From contig CAWGEV010000006.1 of assembly GCA_963821705.1 (NCBI GenBank), positions 186,001 through 250,000 of the forward strand: a stretch of DNA of 64,000 nt. Reading direction: 5' to 3'. Every line of letters begins with the position of its first letter. Position 1 is the first letter of the stretch. Source of the stretch: DASUPK01 sp963821705 (lineage in GTDB: Bacteria > Actinomycetota > Thermoleophilia > Solirubrobacterales > 70-9). Made by a program: the position numbers and the translations under genes. The notes under the pieces are model-generated. The model worked only from the letters and a program-made list of their open reading frames with translations. It did no database searches and was not told the DNA's origin. This document shows positions 48,488-56,606 of the stretch, in pieces.

Positions 48488-50302
48488 CTAGCTCGCGACC
48501 CGGGCGACCTCCTCGACGCTGGTGATGCCGGCGCGAACCTTGTCCAGCCCCGCCTGGCGGAGCGTCAGCATGCCTTCCTCCATCGCAGCCCTCGCGATCT
48601 CGGTCTCGGGGGCGAGGTTCACGACCATCTCCTTGACCCGCTCGCTCAGCACCATCACGGAGTAGATCCCCATCCGGCCGCGGTACCCGGCGCCGTGGCA
48701 GCGCTGGCAGCCGACCGGCTCGTAGGCCTCGAGGTCGGTGCCCACGCGGATTCCGGCCTCGGTCAGCACGGACTGGCTCACCACCACGCGGCGCTTGCAG
48801 TGCGAGCACAGGACCCGGGCCAGCCGCTGCGCCACCACGCACTCGACCGCGGAGGAGGTCAGGAAGGACTCGATGCCCATCTCGTGGAGTCGAGTGATGG
48901 CCCCGGGGGCGTCGTTCGTGTGGAGCGTGGTGAGCAACATGTGGCCGGTCAGGGCCGCCTCCACGGCGATGTGCGCGGTCTCGCTGTCGCGGATCTCGCC
49001 GACCATGATCACGTCGGGATCCGCGCGGAGCACCGAGCGCAGCCCCGAGGCGAAGGTGAGGCCCGCCTTCCGATGGACGCCGATCTGGTTGACGCCAAGA
49101 AGCCGATACTCCACCGGATCCTCGATCGTGACGATGTGCTTGTCGACCTGGTTGAGCTCCTGAAGGGCGGCGTAGAGAGTCGTGGACTTGCCGGCGCCGG
49201 TCGGGCCGGTCACCAGCACGGCGCCGTGGGGCTTCCGGAAGGATGTCTCGAAGCGCTGGCGCGGCTCCCCCTCCATACCGAGATCGTCCAGGGTGCGCAG
49301 CGCGGCGGCCTCGTCCAGGATGCGGATGGAGGCCCCCTCCCCGCCCTGTGTCGGCAGGGTGGTGACGCGAAGGTCGATTCGGCGGTCCTCGACCATGACG
49401 CCGACGCGGCCGTCCTGGGGCAGGCGCTTCTCCGCGATGTCGAGGTCGCTCATGATCTTGATTCGCGAGATCACCCCGGAGACCAGGCGCCTCGGGACCT
49501 GCGCCGTCTCCTGTAGGACGCCGTCGATCCGGAACCGGATCCTCATGTCGCCCTCGTCGGGCTCGAAGTGGATGTCCGAGGCACCCTCGGCGACGGCCTG
49601 GCCGAGGATGCTGTTGACGAGCTTGGTGACCGGGCCGTCCTGGGCGGAGGCACGGAGGTCGGTGATCTCGGCGGGTGCCTCCTCCTTCGAGTCCTCCTCG
49701 TCCTCGGCGATCGCGTCGGCCACCGTGCTCTGCATCGTGCTCAGCTTCGTGACCAGCGCCTCGATGTCGCTCGCGGAGGCGACCGCAACCGCGCAGCTCA
49801 GACCCGTCGCCATCTGGACGTCGTCGCGGGCGACGAAGTTGGTCGGATCGGCCATGGCGAGCAGCAGCGTGTTCTCGTCGACGAACGACACAGGCAGCAC
49901 CTGGTGCCGCCGAGCCGACTTCGCGGAGATCAGGTTCGCCGCCCCCATGTCGACGTTGAAGAGCGCCAGGTCCACGTAGACGAGCCCGTAGCGCTCGGCG
50001 GTGGCGCGTGAGAGCTGCTCGGAGTCGATCGCGGCCTCCTCGAGCAGGAGCTCCTCCGGCCGGCGGCCGGCGGCCCGGGACTGGGTGACCGCCTGGTCCA
50101 CCTGCTCGCGCGTCGCGTAGCCGAGGTCGACGATGGCATCGGTGATGAAGCCGCCGGAGTGCCCCCGCCGCGTCGGCGGGATCAGGCCGGGGGTGCCCCC
50201 GGACTCGGCCTCCTCGCCCGGAGCGGCTGCGTGGGCGGTGCTCGCCTCGCCCCCCGCCTGCGGGCCCGGAACCGGTCGCAGATACTCAGGCAGCTCGCGC
50301 AT
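48488..50302 (-). CDS. pilB: PilB extension ATPase with MshEN-like N-terminal domain
   Basis: A 604-residue hexameric ATPase that powers assembly. Residues about 50-175 are an MshEN/GspE-N domain (FITDAIVDLGYATREQVDQAV, then RPEELLLEEAAIDSEQLSRATAERYGLVYVDL), a fold that binds cyclic di-GMP in several PilB homologues. The RLG motifs are degenerate here. The catalytic core has Walker A LVTGPTGAGKSTTLYAAL (near 367), the Asp box IVTIEDPVEYRL, Walker B DPDVIMVGEIRD and the CxxC metal motif LCSHCKRR...CQRCHGAGYRGR near 500-540. It starts with MRELPEYLRPV and is read in one unit with pilT, pilC and the preceding gene. Confidence 0.94.
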   Translation of the reverse strand: MRELPEYLRPVPGPQAGGEASTAHAAAPGEEAESGGTPGLIPPTRRGHSGGFITDAIVDLGYATREQVDQAVTQSRAAGRRPEELLLEEAAIDSEQLSRATAERYGLVYVDLALFNVDMGAANLISAKSARRHQVLPVSFVDENTLLLAMADPTNFVARDDVQMATGLSCAVAVASASDIEALVTKLSTMQSTVADAIAEDEEDSKEEAPAEITDLRASAQDGPVTKLVNSILGQAVAEGASDIHFEPDEGDMRIRFRIDGVLQETAQVPRRLVSGVISRIKIMSDLDIAEKRLPQDGRVGVMVEDRRIDLRVTTLPTQGGEGASIRILDEAAALRTLDDLGMEGEPRQRFETSFRKPHGAVLVTGPTGAGKSTTLYAALQELNQVDKHIVTIEDPVEYRLLGVNQIGVHRKAGLTFASGLRSVLRADPDVIMVGEIRDSETAHIAVEAALTGHMLLTTLHTNDAPGAITRLHEMGIESFLTSSAVECVVAQRLARVLCSHCKRRVVVSQSVLTEAGIRVGTDLEAYEPVGCQRCHGAGYRGRMGIYSVMVLSERVKEMVVNLAPETEIARAAMEEGMLTLRQAGLDKVRAGITSVEEVARVAS

Positions 50303-50311
50303 GGGGCAAGC

Positions 50312-50950
50312 TCACCTCGGGCTGTATGGCAGGTTCTCCTTACCGGAGTAGACGGCGTCGTGAACGGCCTGCACGACCCCCTGGGAGTCCCGGAACCCGT
50401 AGACGACCTCGGCCTCCGGCACGGCGCCGCTCAGTCTGCGTGGCCGGACCACCACCAGCGCCGGGACCTGCGTCACGCCGACGCCCTGGGTGATCCTCGA
50501 GTAGCGGGCGATCTTGTCAGCCCGCACAACGAACACCGCGGTGCGGGAATCGGAGAGCGAATGCACGGAGTCACGGACCAGCCGGTCGTCGATTCCGGCG
50601 GGCCGCACGACCAGCAGCACCACGGTGTCTCCCCGATGCCATGCCGAGATCACCGGGCGCGGGAGGCCGGGGCCGGGGATCAGCGCCTGCGGCGACACCG
50701 TCTGGGCCGGAGGCGGCGCCGCGGGGGATCCGGGGACCGAGCCGCTCGAGGGCGCGGTCCCACTGGACTTCACGGTCAGGTCGACCGTCCCGGTCGGGGC
50801 GGTCAGCTGTGCGCTGGTGGTGGTCGTAGTGGCGCCGCTGCCCCCCTTGTGGCCCATGAGCTGCGGCGCGAGCATCACGCCGGCGGCCAGCACGAGCACG
50901 GCGACGACCGCGAGCTGGGCCATCGGGTTGTTGTTGAGGGCCTCCCTCAT
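50312..50950 (-). CDS. Membrane-anchored thioredoxin-fold protein in the pilus cluster
   Basis: A 212-residue protein with a short cytoplasmic N-terminus and one membrane helix (QLAVVAVLVLAAGVMLAPQL, 12-31). A Thr/Ser/Pro-rich linker follows, then a C-terminal domain (about 95-205). Its strand order, DTVVLLVVRPAG, RTAVFVVRADKIARYSRI, VTQVPALVVVRPRR and EVVYGFRDSQGVVQAVHDAV, is thioredoxin-like with the cis-Pro-type VPALVV. There is no CxxC, so it is not a disulfide enzyme. It lies between pilT2 (ATGA overlap) and pilB, suggesting a structural pilus role. Confidence 0.65.
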   Translation of the reverse strand: MREALNNNPMAQLAVVAVLVLAAGVMLAPQLMGHKGGSGATTTTTSAQLTAPTGTVDLTVKSSGTAPSSGSVPGSPAAPPPAQTVSPQALIPGPGLPRPVISAWHRGDTVVLLVVRPAGIDDRLVRDSVHSLSDSRTAVFVVRADKIARYSRITQGVGVTQVPALVVVRPRRLSGAVPEAEVVYGFRDSQGVVQAVHDAVYSGKENLPYSPR

Positions 50951-52053
50951 CCGACGACCTGCTCGATCCCGCTCGCACGCTGTCCCTGCGCCGCGAGCAT
51001 CAGCTTGAAGTCATGCGGGCTGGAGGCGGTCTCCATCGCGACCTCCTCCGAGACGATCCCCTCGGTGACGTAGCCGAGCAGCGCCTGATCGAAGGTCTGC
51101 ATGCCGTAGAAGTCGCCCTCCGAGATCACCTCGGTGATCCGGCCGGTCTCCTCCGGGTTCATGATCAGGTCCTGGATCCGGCCGGTCACGACCATCACCT
51201 CCGAGACGGCGACCCGGCCCTCGCGGTCGATCCGCGGGACCAGTCGCTGAGAGATCGCGCCCCTCAACGTCGAGGCCAGCATCACCCGGGCCTGTTGCTG
51301 GAGGTGCGGCGGGAAGAAGTCGATGATCCGGTTGATCGTCTCGCTGGCGTCCAGCGTGTGCAGGGTCGACATGACGAGGTGCCCGGTCTCGGCCGCCGAC
51401 AGGGCCGTCCGGACCGTCTCCTCGTCGCGCATCTCCCCGATCAGGATCACGTCGGGGTCCTGGCGGAGGACGCGGCGCATCGCCTTGGCGAAACTGGCCG
51501 TGTCGGAGCCCACCTCCCGCTGGTTGATGATCGAGAGCTTGTCCCGGTGGAGGTACTCGATCGGGTCCTCCATCGTCACGATGTGGCGTGCCCGGGTCGA
51601 GTTGATGTGGTCGATCATCGCCGCGAGGGTCGTCGACTTGCCCGAACCGGTCGTGCCAGTGAGCAGGATGATCCCGCGCGGCTCCTCCGCGAGCCGGCGG
51701 ACGACCTCGGGCAGCCCCAGGTCGTCGATGGTCCGGACCTGGAAAGGAATCGCGCGGAGAGCGATCGAGATGTCGCCGCGCTGGCGGAAGGCGTTGACGC
51801 GGAAGCGGGAGACGCCGGGAAGCTCGTAGGAGAAGTCGACCTCGCCGTTCTCCTCGAACTCGGTGAGGTGATGCTCGTCTGCGATCGCGTGGAGCGCCTT
51901 CTCCGTGTCGGCGGGCGTGAGCGCGCCGGCGTCCTTCAGCGCCCAGAGGTCACCGTGCACGCGCGCGACAGGCGGTGAGTCCACCTTCACGTGGAGATCG
52001 GATCCCTCGTGCTCGACCACGGAGCCGAGCGCCTCGTCGATTTCGAAACCCAT
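50947..52053 (-). CDS. pilT: PilT-type ATPase 2 (first gene of the pilus cluster)
   Basis: A 368-residue ATPase. Its N-terminal domain (LGSVVEHEGSDLHVKVDSPPVARVHGDLWAL) is shorter than that of PilT1. The core has Walker A LLTGTTGSGKSTTLAAMI (near 131), Walker B DPDVILIGEMRDEETV, and the His box TGHLVMSTLHTLD. The C-terminal IQDLIMNPEETGRI is PilT-like. It is closest to PilT/PilU, so two retraction-type ATPases are present. Its start MGFEIDEALG is ATG 52053. It heads the transcription unit, with 100 non-coding bases upstream. Confidence 0.9.
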   Translation of the reverse strand: MGFEIDEALGSVVEHEGSDLHVKVDSPPVARVHGDLWALKDAGALTPADTEKALHAIADEHHLTEFEENGEVDFSYELPGVSRFRVNAFRQRGDISIALRAIPFQVRTIDDLGLPEVVRRLAEEPRGIILLTGTTGSGKSTTLAAMIDHINSTRARHIVTMEDPIEYLHRDKLSIINQREVGSDTASFAKAMRRVLRQDPDVILIGEMRDEETVRTALSAAETGHLVMSTLHTLDASETINRIIDFFPPHLQQQARVMLASTLRGAISQRLVPRIDREGRVAVSEVMVVTGRIQDLIMNPEETGRITEVISEGDFYGMQTFDQALLGYVTEGIVSEEVAMETASSPHDFKLMLAAQGQRASGIEQVVG

Positions 52054-52153
52054 CCCTGGCCCTATCGGGCGGAGACAGGCGTGGCTTTAATGCGAGGGTG
52101 CGGCGTGCTAGTTACGCCGCAACCCGTTTTGTGGCGAAGCGGCTCGCCCGTGC

Positions 52154-52462
52154 CTACGGCTTGATCTCCTCCACCACCTCGTAGATGCCTTCGAGCGGGG
52201 TGTCGTGCACGTGCTTGGAGATCTCCTCCTGGCGCTTCAACTCCTCCTCCTCGCTGCCGCGCACGGCGTCGAGCGAGTCGCGCCCGACGGGGAAGATGCC
52301 GAACGAGATCACCTCGTCCTCGTCCTTGATGTTGCGGGCGTGGTAGATGACCGAGCCCTCGGGCAATCCCTCCGGGCCCTCGTCGCCGTCACCGCCCCAC
52401 GCCTTGCGGAAATCGTCCCAGTGACCGCCCTTCAAGCGCCTACCGCTGAAGAAGACAAGCAT
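52154..52462 (-). CDS. Small ABM-like alpha/beta-barrel protein
   Basis: A 102-residue soluble protein with one dimeric alpha+beta barrel domain: MLVFFSGRRLKGGHWDDFRKAWG, VIYHARNIKDEDEVISFGIFPV, and the final GIYEVVEEIKP. This resembles antibiotic-biosynthesis-monooxygenase-fold proteins, though catalytic residues cannot be read. ATG 52462 or GTG 52468 can start it; GAGAGGAG precedes the region. It lies between pilT2 and rpoD, with a copy of repeat family A upstream. Confidence 0.55.
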   Translation of the reverse strand: MLVFFSGRRLKGGHWDDFRKAWGGDGDEGPEGLPEGSVIYHARNIKDEDEVISFGIFPVGRDSLDAVRGSEEEELKRQEEISKHVHDTPLEGIYEVVEEIKP

Positions 52463-52509
52463 GCTCACTCCTCTCGCTGTCTGACCGTCCGCCCAGCCTA
52501 TGTCAGCAC

Positions 52510-52605
52510 GGCTTAGCCATCAGATCGCGGCCACAAGCGGCCGCCCGTCACGAGTCGCGGCGGCTTCGCCGCCGCTCCCGAGGTGGTGCGGCCTGGTGGC
52601 CGCTA
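52510..52605 (-). repeat. Stop-to-start hairpin repeat, family A, copy 6
   Basis: A complete 96-base copy starting at the rpoD TAG. It has perfect first (GCGGCC-ACCA-GGCCGC), middle (GCGGCGGCGAAGCCGCCGC) and third hairpins, and the terminal ATGGCTAAGCC. The terminal ATG here leads to a stop after five codons (MAKPC), so it does not start the next gene. Confidence 0.85.
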
Positions 52606-53706
52606 CGCGACTTCGCGGAGCTTCTGCGCCTCAGCCAGCGACTGAAGCTTCTTGAGGCTCTGGTTCTCGATCTGCCGGATCCGTTCGCGGGTGACGTTGA
52701 AGGTCCGGCCGACCTCGTCCAGGGTCCGCGGATGCTCGCCGCCGAGCCCGTAACGGAGCTCGAGCACGCGGCGCTCGCGGTAGGAGAGGTTCTCGAGGGC
52801 CTCCTTCAGCGCCTCCTTGGTGAGCAGCTCGGCGGCGCGCTCGAAGGGGGACTCGGCACGCTCATCGGCGATGAACTGGCCGAACTCCGACTCCTCCTCG
52901 TCGCCGACGGGCTTCTCGAGGGAGACCGGCGCCTGCGCCGAGCGCTTGATCGAGTCGACCTCCTCGGGCTCGATGCCGGTGACCTCGGCGATCTCCTCCG
53001 GGGTCGGCTCGCGGCCCAGCTCGGTGACCAGCTTGCGCTCCGCGCGACCGATCTTGTTGAGCTTCTCGACGACGTGGACCGGGATACGGATGGTCCGCGC
53101 CTTGTCGGCGAGCGCGCGGGCGATCGCCTGGCGGATCCACCAGGTCGCGTAGGTCGAGAACTTGAAGCCCTTGCGGTAGTCGAACTTCTCAGCCGCGCGG
53201 ACCAGGCCGAGTGTGCCCTCCTGGATCAGGTCGAGGAAGGGCAGACCCTGGTTCCGGTAGTTCTTGGCGATCGAGACGACCAGCCGGAGGTTCGACTCGA
53301 CCATCTTCTGCTTGGCGTCGAGGTCGCCGCGCTCGATGCGCTTGGCGAGCTCGACCTCCTCGGCCGCAGTCAGCAGCCGGACCTTGCCGATGTCCTTGAG
53401 GAAGAGCTGCAGGGAATCGGTGGTCATGTCCGGCTTCAGGTCGAGCGCCTTCTTGCGGCTGCGCCCGCCCCGCTTGCCGTCGGACCGCTCGTTCTCGGCG
53501 GCGGCCTTCTGAGCCGGATCGAGGTCCTCGACCAGCTCGATGCCGTTCTTCTCGAGGTGCCCGTAGAGGTCCTCGACGTCGGACTCGTCGAGCTCGACCT
53601 CGGAGACCGCGGTGGCGACGTCGCCGAAGGTGAGCACGCCAAGTTGCTGGCCCCTGCTGACCAGCGTCTTCACTTCCTCGAGTTCCTGAATCTCCGCTAC
53701 CAGCAT
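52603..53706 (-). CDS. rpoD: Principal RNA polymerase sigma factor (RpoD/SigA)
   Basis: A 367-residue group 1/2 sigma-70 factor. Region 1.2 starts near 92 (SLQLFLKDIGKVRLLTAAEEVELAKRIERGD). Region 2 holds the -10 recognition and melting motif FSTYATWWIRQAIARALAD. Region 3 is LNKIGRAERKLVTELGREPT, and region 4 is the -35 helix RTLDEVGRTFNVTRERIRQIEN. A shortened region 1.1-like N-terminus (EIQELEEVKTLVSRGQQLG) remains. The start MLVAEIQELEE has AGGAAGAG upstream. The -35/-10 promoter found 230 bases upstream suits transcription by itself. Confidence 0.95.
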   Translation of the reverse strand: MLVAEIQELEEVKTLVSRGQQLGVLTFGDVATAVSEVELDESDVEDLYGHLEKNGIELVEDLDPAQKAAAENERSDGKRGGRSRKKALDLKPDMTTDSLQLFLKDIGKVRLLTAAEEVELAKRIERGDLDAKQKMVESNLRLVVSIAKNYRNQGLPFLDLIQEGTLGLVRAAEKFDYRKGFKFSTYATWWIRQAIARALADKARTIRIPVHVVEKLNKIGRAERKLVTELGREPTPEEIAEVTGIEPEEVDSIKRSAQAPVSLEKPVGDEEESEFGQFIADERAESPFERAAELLTKEALKEALENLSYRERRVLELRYGLGGEHPRTLDEVGRTFNVTRERIRQIENQSLKKLQSLAEAQKLREVA

Positions 53707-53936
53707 TCGCCTACGCTCTTCCTTCCTGGCCGTCTTCCTGTTTCCTGGCTGTAGGGCCCGATCTACCCGTTGTACCTAATTCTTGTGGGCCGTAATCAAT
53801 GTCGGCCGCTGTCCAAAAACCTTTACTCCGATCCCCCTCAAAGGCCACAAAAACGCGAACCGGCCTGACCGCATCCGCGCTTCATCGCCCTCTTCTTTGC
53901 CTAGGTCTCGCGAGTCTTTCTCAAACGTCCGTAGCC

Positions 53937-53965
53937 ATGGTAGCCACTTCATTTTTTGAAGTCAA
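53937..53965 (-). promoter_or_regulatory. Sigma-A-type promoter of rpoD; long leader
   Basis: On the minus strand TTGACT (53965-53960) and TACCAT (53942-53937) are separated by 17 bases, an excellent -35/-10 pair. The start of transcription would be near 53930, giving a leader of about 225 bases before ATG 53706. The rest of 53707-54076 holds AT-rich patches and no gene or clear hairpin. Confidence 0.75.
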
Positions 53966-54076
53966 CGCACAACCCAGGGGTCGCAGCGGGCCTTCCTGCA
54001 CAAAGACACGCTGTGTGCGAGAAAGTTCCGTTCCCGGGGGGCCTTCGACTTACCCCGGTCCGGACGTTCGTTACGC

Positions 54077-54967
54077 ATGAACGTCTGGCCGCTCAGCCGA
54101 GGCGAGGCGCACCACCCGCGCCGTCAGTTCTGGCGCCACGCCTGGCTCCGGGCATTCTGGAACCGGGCCTACAAGGAGAACATCACGGGTCTCTCCGGCA
54201 TGGTCGCCTACAACCTGATGCTGGCGGTCTTCCCCTTCGTGCTGCTGGTGCTGTTCGTCTTCGGCAAGGCGGTCAACAGCGGCGACGTCGAGCATGGCGT
54301 CATCCAGGACATCCAGCGGCTGTTCCCCAACATCGAGCAGGGAACGCTCCAGGACGCGATCGACCGGGTCCGCGCGAACTCCACGACGATCGGGATCGCG
54401 GCCATCGTCGGCGGCATCTGGATCGGCGCCTCCTTCTGGGGCGCGGTGGACACCGCCTTCTGCCGGATCTACCACGTCGAGTGCCGCGGCTGGGTTCAGC
54501 AGAAGCGCTTCTCCCTGGTCATGCTGCTCGGCCTGCTCCTGCTGCTGCTGGCGAGCGTCACGGTGCCGACGGTGGAGAGCGTCGTCCTGTCCAGCGCAGG
54601 GAACCTGCCCTTCGGGCTTTCCCACTTCGGCGCGGTGCGCACCTCGATCGTCGCGGTCGGCGGCCTGATCGCCACCTTCCTGATCATCGCGGTGATCTAC
54701 TGGGCTGTGCCGAAGGGGCACATGCCCTGGCGCTCGGTCTGGCCGGGCGCCCTCTTCTTCTCCGTGATCGTCTCTATCGGCAATTACATCTTCCCGCTCT
54801 ACCTCAACAACGTCTCCGACCTGCATCGGATCGGCGGGACGATCGGCTTCATCCTCGTCGCGCTGGTCTGGTTCTACGCGATCAGCCTGGCGCTGCTGGC
54901 CGGCGCGGTGATCAACTCGCTGCGGCACGAGAGGGACGACACGGGCGCCCTCCCGGTCGACGGTTAG
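54077..54967 (+). CDS. YihY/BrkB-family membrane protein
   Basis: A 296-residue polytopic protein. The YihY motif region is ITGLSGMVAYNLMLAVFPFVLLVLFVFG (near 37-64), followed by IGIAAIVGGIWIGASFWGAVDTAF and six hydrophobic helices in total. The C-terminus has FPLYLNNVSDLHRIGGTIGFILVALVWFY. The family is widespread; the name BrkB comes from a Bordetella serum-resistance protein, but the biochemical role is not settled. The start ATG 54077 is close to TTACGC and lacks a ribosome site. Its stop overlaps that of convergent glpX by four bases. Confidence 0.85.
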   Translation: MNVWPLSRGEAHHPRRQFWRHAWLRAFWNRAYKENITGLSGMVAYNLMLAVFPFVLLVLFVFGKAVNSGDVEHGVIQDIQRLFPNIEQGTLQDAIDRVRANSTTIGIAAIVGGIWIGASFWGAVDTAFCRIYHVECRGWVQQKRFSLVMLLGLLLLLLASVTVPTVESVVLSSAGNLPFGLSHFGAVRTSIVAVGGLIATFLIIAVIYWAVPKGHMPWRSVWPGALFFSVIVSIGNYIFPLYLNNVSDLHRIGGTIGFILVALVWFYAISLALLAGAVINSLRHERDDTGALPVDG

Positions 54968-56019
54968 CCGTACCTGGCCCCGACGACCTCGCGCAGCTTC
55001 GGACGATTGTGGGTCGCCTGCACGCGGCGGATCGTGCCGGAGCGAGAGCGCATCACCAGCGACTCGGTGGTGGCGTGGCCGTCGTCCAGGTAGCGGACGC
55101 CGCCGAGCAGGTCGCCGTCCGTGACGCCTGTGGCGGCGAAGAAGACGTCGTCGCCGGAGACGAGATCATCGGTATCGAGCACCCGGTCGAGGTCGTAGCC
55201 GGCGTCGACCGCAGCCTTGCGCTCGTCGTCATCGCGCGGCCACAGCCGCCCGAGGATGCGGCCGCCCATGCACTTGATCGCGGACGCGGAGAGCACTCCC
55301 TCGGGCGTCCCTCCGACGCCCCAGAGCAAGTCGATGCCCGTGTTCGGCATCACCGCGAACAGCGAGGCCGCGACGTCGCCGTCGGAGATGAACCGGATGC
55401 TGGCGCCGACCTCCCGCAGCGTCGCGACCGCATCCTCGTGCCGCGGGCGGTCGAGCATGATCACCGTGACGTCGCCGGGATTCCCGCCCTTGCGCTCGGC
55501 GACCTTGCGCACAACCTCCTCGAGGGGATCCTCGAGGCTCATCAGGTCGGCGGCGCGCGGCCCGGTGGCGATCTTCTCCATATAGACGCAGGGCCCGGGG
55601 TCGAACATCGTGCCCCGCTCCGACAGCGCGATCACCGAGAGCGCCGATGGCATGCCCCGCGCGGTCAGCGTGGTCCCCTCGAGCGGGTCGACCGCGATGT
55701 CGACGACCGGGGGGCTGCCGTCGCCGATCTCCTCGCCGTTGAAGAGCATGGGCGCCTCGTCCTTCTCGCCCTCGCCGATCACCACGATCCCGTCCATCGG
55801 GACGGTGTCGAGCATCAGGCGCATCGCGTCGACCGCGGCGCCGTCGGCGCTCTCCTTCTGGCCCAGGCCGACCCAGCGGCCCGCGGCCAGAGCGCCCGCC
55901 TCGGTCACGCGGACGAGCTCGAGCGCGAGGTTCCGGTCCGGATGCGAGGAATCCCGGACGTCCTGCGAGATGACGTGCTCGTCCTGCTCCATGGTTGTCA
56001 GGTTATTCGGCTTTGCCAT
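54964..56019 (-). CDS. glpX: Class II fructose-1,6-bisphosphatase GlpX
   Basis: A 351-residue gluconeogenic enzyme (about 340 in the family). Metal and substrate motifs are VVIGEGEKDEAPMLFNGEEIG (near 83), DIAVDPLEGTTLTARG (near 107), GVGGTPEGVLSASAIKCMGG (near 226) and the C-terminal VMRSRSGTIRRVQATH. GlpX is the actinobacterial FBPase. The N-terminus depends on the start: ATG 56019 lies inside repeat copy 7 (MAKPNNLTT), while ATG 55992 (MEQDEHVISQDVRD) gives the family length. The second is more likely by homology; the longer form is drawn because the repeat supplies an in-frame ATG. Confidence 0.9.
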   Translation of the reverse strand: MAKPNNLTTMEQDEHVISQDVRDSSHPDRNLALELVRVTEAGALAAGRWVGLGQKESADGAAVDAMRLMLDTVPMDGIVVIGEGEKDEAPMLFNGEEIGDGSPPVVDIAVDPLEGTTLTARGMPSALSVIALSERGTMFDPGPCVYMEKIATGPRAADLMSLEDPLEEVVRKVAERKGGNPGDVTVIMLDRPRHEDAVATLREVGASIRFISDGDVAASLFAVMPNTGIDLLWGVGGTPEGVLSASAIKCMGGRILGRLWPRDDDERKAAVDAGYDLDRVLDTDDLVSGDDVFFAATGVTDGDLLGGVRYLDDGHATTESLVMRSRSGTIRRVQATHNRPKLREVVGARYG

Positions 56020-56079
56020 CAGATCGCGGCCACAAGCGGCCGCCCGTCACTGGTCGGTGGTGCGGCCTGGTGGCCGCTA
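56009..56079 (-). repeat. Stop-to-start hairpin repeat, family A, copy 7 (middle deleted)
   Basis: A 71-base copy beginning at the TAG of the membrane-protein gene (GCGGCCACCAGGCCGC). It skips the middle hairpin, keeps GCGGCC-N6-GGCCGC, and ends ATGGCAAAGCC. Its ATG is in frame with glpX and encodes MAKP. Between two co-directional genes it thus spans from stop to start. Confidence 0.85.
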
Positions 56080-56565
56080 GAAGGTGGCCGGCGGTTTCCG
56101 CCGCGCGCCGCCGCCGCTCTCCACCGCCCGGAAGCCGCCCGAGATGAAGATGCCGAAGGACGCCAACAGCGCCAGCCAATAGCCGAAGGCCAGGCTCATC
56201 TCCAGGCCGTCCTGCGGCTTGTCGACGATCCCGTTGTAGGCGATCAGGACGAACGCGATCAGCCCGACGATCGCGGTCACCTCACCGCGCGGCCAGGAGA
56301 GGGCGTGCCCTCGCATCACGATCCAGGCGAGGATGAAGGGCGCCGCCGCGGCCAGGATCAGGAGCACTCCGACAACGGGAAAGGTCTGGATGCCGCTGCA
56401 GCTGGTGTGGCCGACGCCGCAGGCCCAATCGCTGGGATCGTTGCTTCGATGGACGACGTTGGGGTCGGTCGAGAGCGAATACCACTCGAGGAACACGCTG
56501 ATCACCAGCAGGACCGCGGCCCCCATTCCGATCAACTCCGAGCGATCCAGCTTCGACGTATCCAT
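56077..56565 (-). CDS. Four-helix membrane protein of unknown function
   Basis: A 162-residue membrane protein with four helices: LIGMGAAVLLVISVFLEWYS (near 12), VVGVLLILAAAAPFILAWIV, VTAIVGLIAFVLIAYNGIV and LAFGYWLALLASFGIFISGG. An extracytoplasmic loop with two Cys (DWACGVGHTSCSG) follows the first helix and is probably disulfide-bonded. The start MDTSKLDRSEL at 56565 is seven bases after TAGGGT, a leaderless pattern mirrored by the divergent LLM gene. Confidence 0.72.
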   Translation of the reverse strand: MDTSKLDRSELIGMGAAVLLVISVFLEWYSLSTDPNVVHRSNDPSDWACGVGHTSCSGIQTFPVVGVLLILAAAAPFILAWIVMRGHALSWPRGEVTAIVGLIAFVLIAYNGIVDKPQDGLEMSLAFGYWLALLASFGIFISGGFRAVESGGGARRKPPATF

Positions 56566-56606
56566 GCTCGCGACCCTATCCCACCGACCCCTATAGGGTC
56601 GCGGCT

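Noticed and set aside
53707..54076. Riboswitch in the rpoD leader
   Set aside because: A good sigma promoter is present, but no conserved aptamer motif could be recognised.
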